NCBI RefSeq assembly: GCF_004795895.1
Contig: NZ_CP039250.1
Location: 2,294,001-2,358,000 of the forward strand
Length of the DNA: 64,000 nucleotides
Direction: 5' to 3'
From: Sphingopyxis sp. PAMC25046
GTDB taxonomy: Bacteria; Pseudomonadota; Alphaproteobacteria; Sphingomonadales; Sphingomonadaceae
Shown here one piece after another: positions 63,619 to 64,000 of this stretch (its first letter is position 1; each line of letters begins with the position of its first letter). Position numbers and translations under genes: made by a program. The notes under the pieces are model-generated. The model did no database searches. It was given only the letters and a program-made list of their open reading frames with translations, and was not told where the DNA came from.

Positions 63619-64000
63619 ATGGCTCGGCAACGCATTTTTGCCGGAACCCGGCTGAAGCAGTTACGCGTCGAGCGCGGCACGATGCAGGCTGCTTTTGCGC
63701 AGCAGCTTGGTATTTCGACCTCCTATCTCAGCCAGATCGAGCACGACGACCGCCCGCTGACCCCCGCGCTTCTTGAGCGATTGCAACGCCTGTTCCCGCT
63801 CGAATGGGAAGAGGTCGCGGCCGATGCCGGCGATCGCCGGGCGGGTGCGCTGCGCGAAGCCGCCGCCGATCCTCTGTTCGCTTCGGCGCCGCTGCCGCCC
63901 GAGCAACTCGAACGCGCGGCGCTCCAGCAACCACAACTCGCCGACCAGTTCGTCGCACTCCACGCCGCATATCGCCGCGCGGGGCAGCGGCTGCAGATCA
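63619..64000 (+). CDS. XRE regulator of propionate metabolism (PrpR/RamB-like), partial
   Basis: The visible part (about 127 residues) begins MARQRIFAGTRLKQLRVERG and holds an XRE helix-turn-helix (QQLGISTSYLSQIEHDDRPL). The gene runs off the right edge. Its position, divergent to pccB, the helix-turn-helix type and the TTTGCAAA sites before it point to the RamB/PrpR/ScfR-type short-chain fatty-acyl-responsive regulators. The ligand-binding domain is outside the window, so this remains a strong guess. Confidence 0.8.
   Translation, partial: MARQRIFAGTRLKQLRVERGTMQAAFAQQLGISTSYLSQIEHDDRPLTPALLERLQRLFPLEWEEVAADAGDRRAGALREAAADPLFASAPLPPEQLERAALQQPQLADQFVALHAAYRRAGQRLQI

Noticed and set aside
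1..64000. tRNA, rRNA, CRISPR arrays, insertion sequences
   Set aside because: I looked for T-loop-like motifs, regularly spaced repeats and transposase genes and saw none; short or diverged tRNAs could be missed without a covariance search.

Overview
The window is GC-rich and its gene content and protein sequences point to a sphingomonad alphaproteobacterium (Sphingopyxis-like). The evidence is a long sphingomonad-type TonB-dependent receptor, many acyl-CoA dehydrogenases, PhaR, an Mcr-like CaiB/BaiF racemase, dispersed REP-type palindromes and a sphingomonad-type small HTH protein. This assignment comes from recognition of families, not from a search. I saw no tRNA, rRNA, CRISPR array or complete insertion sequence.

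Layout. Positions 1-20.2 kb look like an accessory, defence-rich region. A TIR-like gene and a caspase-like gene overlap by one base (1-1081, leftward, running off the left edge) and resemble type IV Thoeris. After a non-coding stretch with a 25-bp direct repeat and a small excisionase-like HTH gene comes a tight rightward four-gene operon (2397-7976): SMC-like ATPase, soluble histidine kinase with an N-terminal HEAT-like segment, a receiver domain fused to an aminoglycoside-phosphotransferase-type kinase, and a Shedu (DUF4263) nuclease. This two-component/kinase/Shedu operon is the best candidate for an undescribed system. A phosphorelay (hybrid kinase, receiver, HPt; 8234-11029) then converges on a leftward envelope-polysaccharide operon (receiver, YaiO-like beta-barrel, HEAT protein, GT2 synthase; 11017-14949). 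A three-gene type III restriction-modification locus (15266-20193) closes the region.

From 20.6 to 33.2 kb there is a catabolic cluster for CoA thioesters: flavin reductase fusion, nitronate monooxygenase, several acyl-CoA dehydrogenases, SDR, thiolase, alpha-methylacyl-CoA racemase and enoyl-CoA hydratase. Two similar TTGACG-N4-CGT(C/T)AA dyads lie in its promoter regions. From 33.2 to 54.6 kb the genes are mostly housekeeping: amidohydrolase, PAP2 phosphatase, PDH E3 and E2 with an intervening DUF559 gene between inverted REP copies, RNase R, ProRS, PhaR, TonB receptor, alanine racemase, MHS transporter, cyclase, RlmJ and CsaA.

From 54.7 to 64 kb lies the propionyl-CoA to succinyl-CoA module (pccB, mce, scpA, bioB, pccA) plus a divergent XRE regulator with two TTTGCAAA palindromes in front of it. 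Within the module pccA carries an in-frame TAG just after its biotinyl-lysine motif, and a perfect 25-bp-arm REP palindrome has become part of the bioB reading frame.
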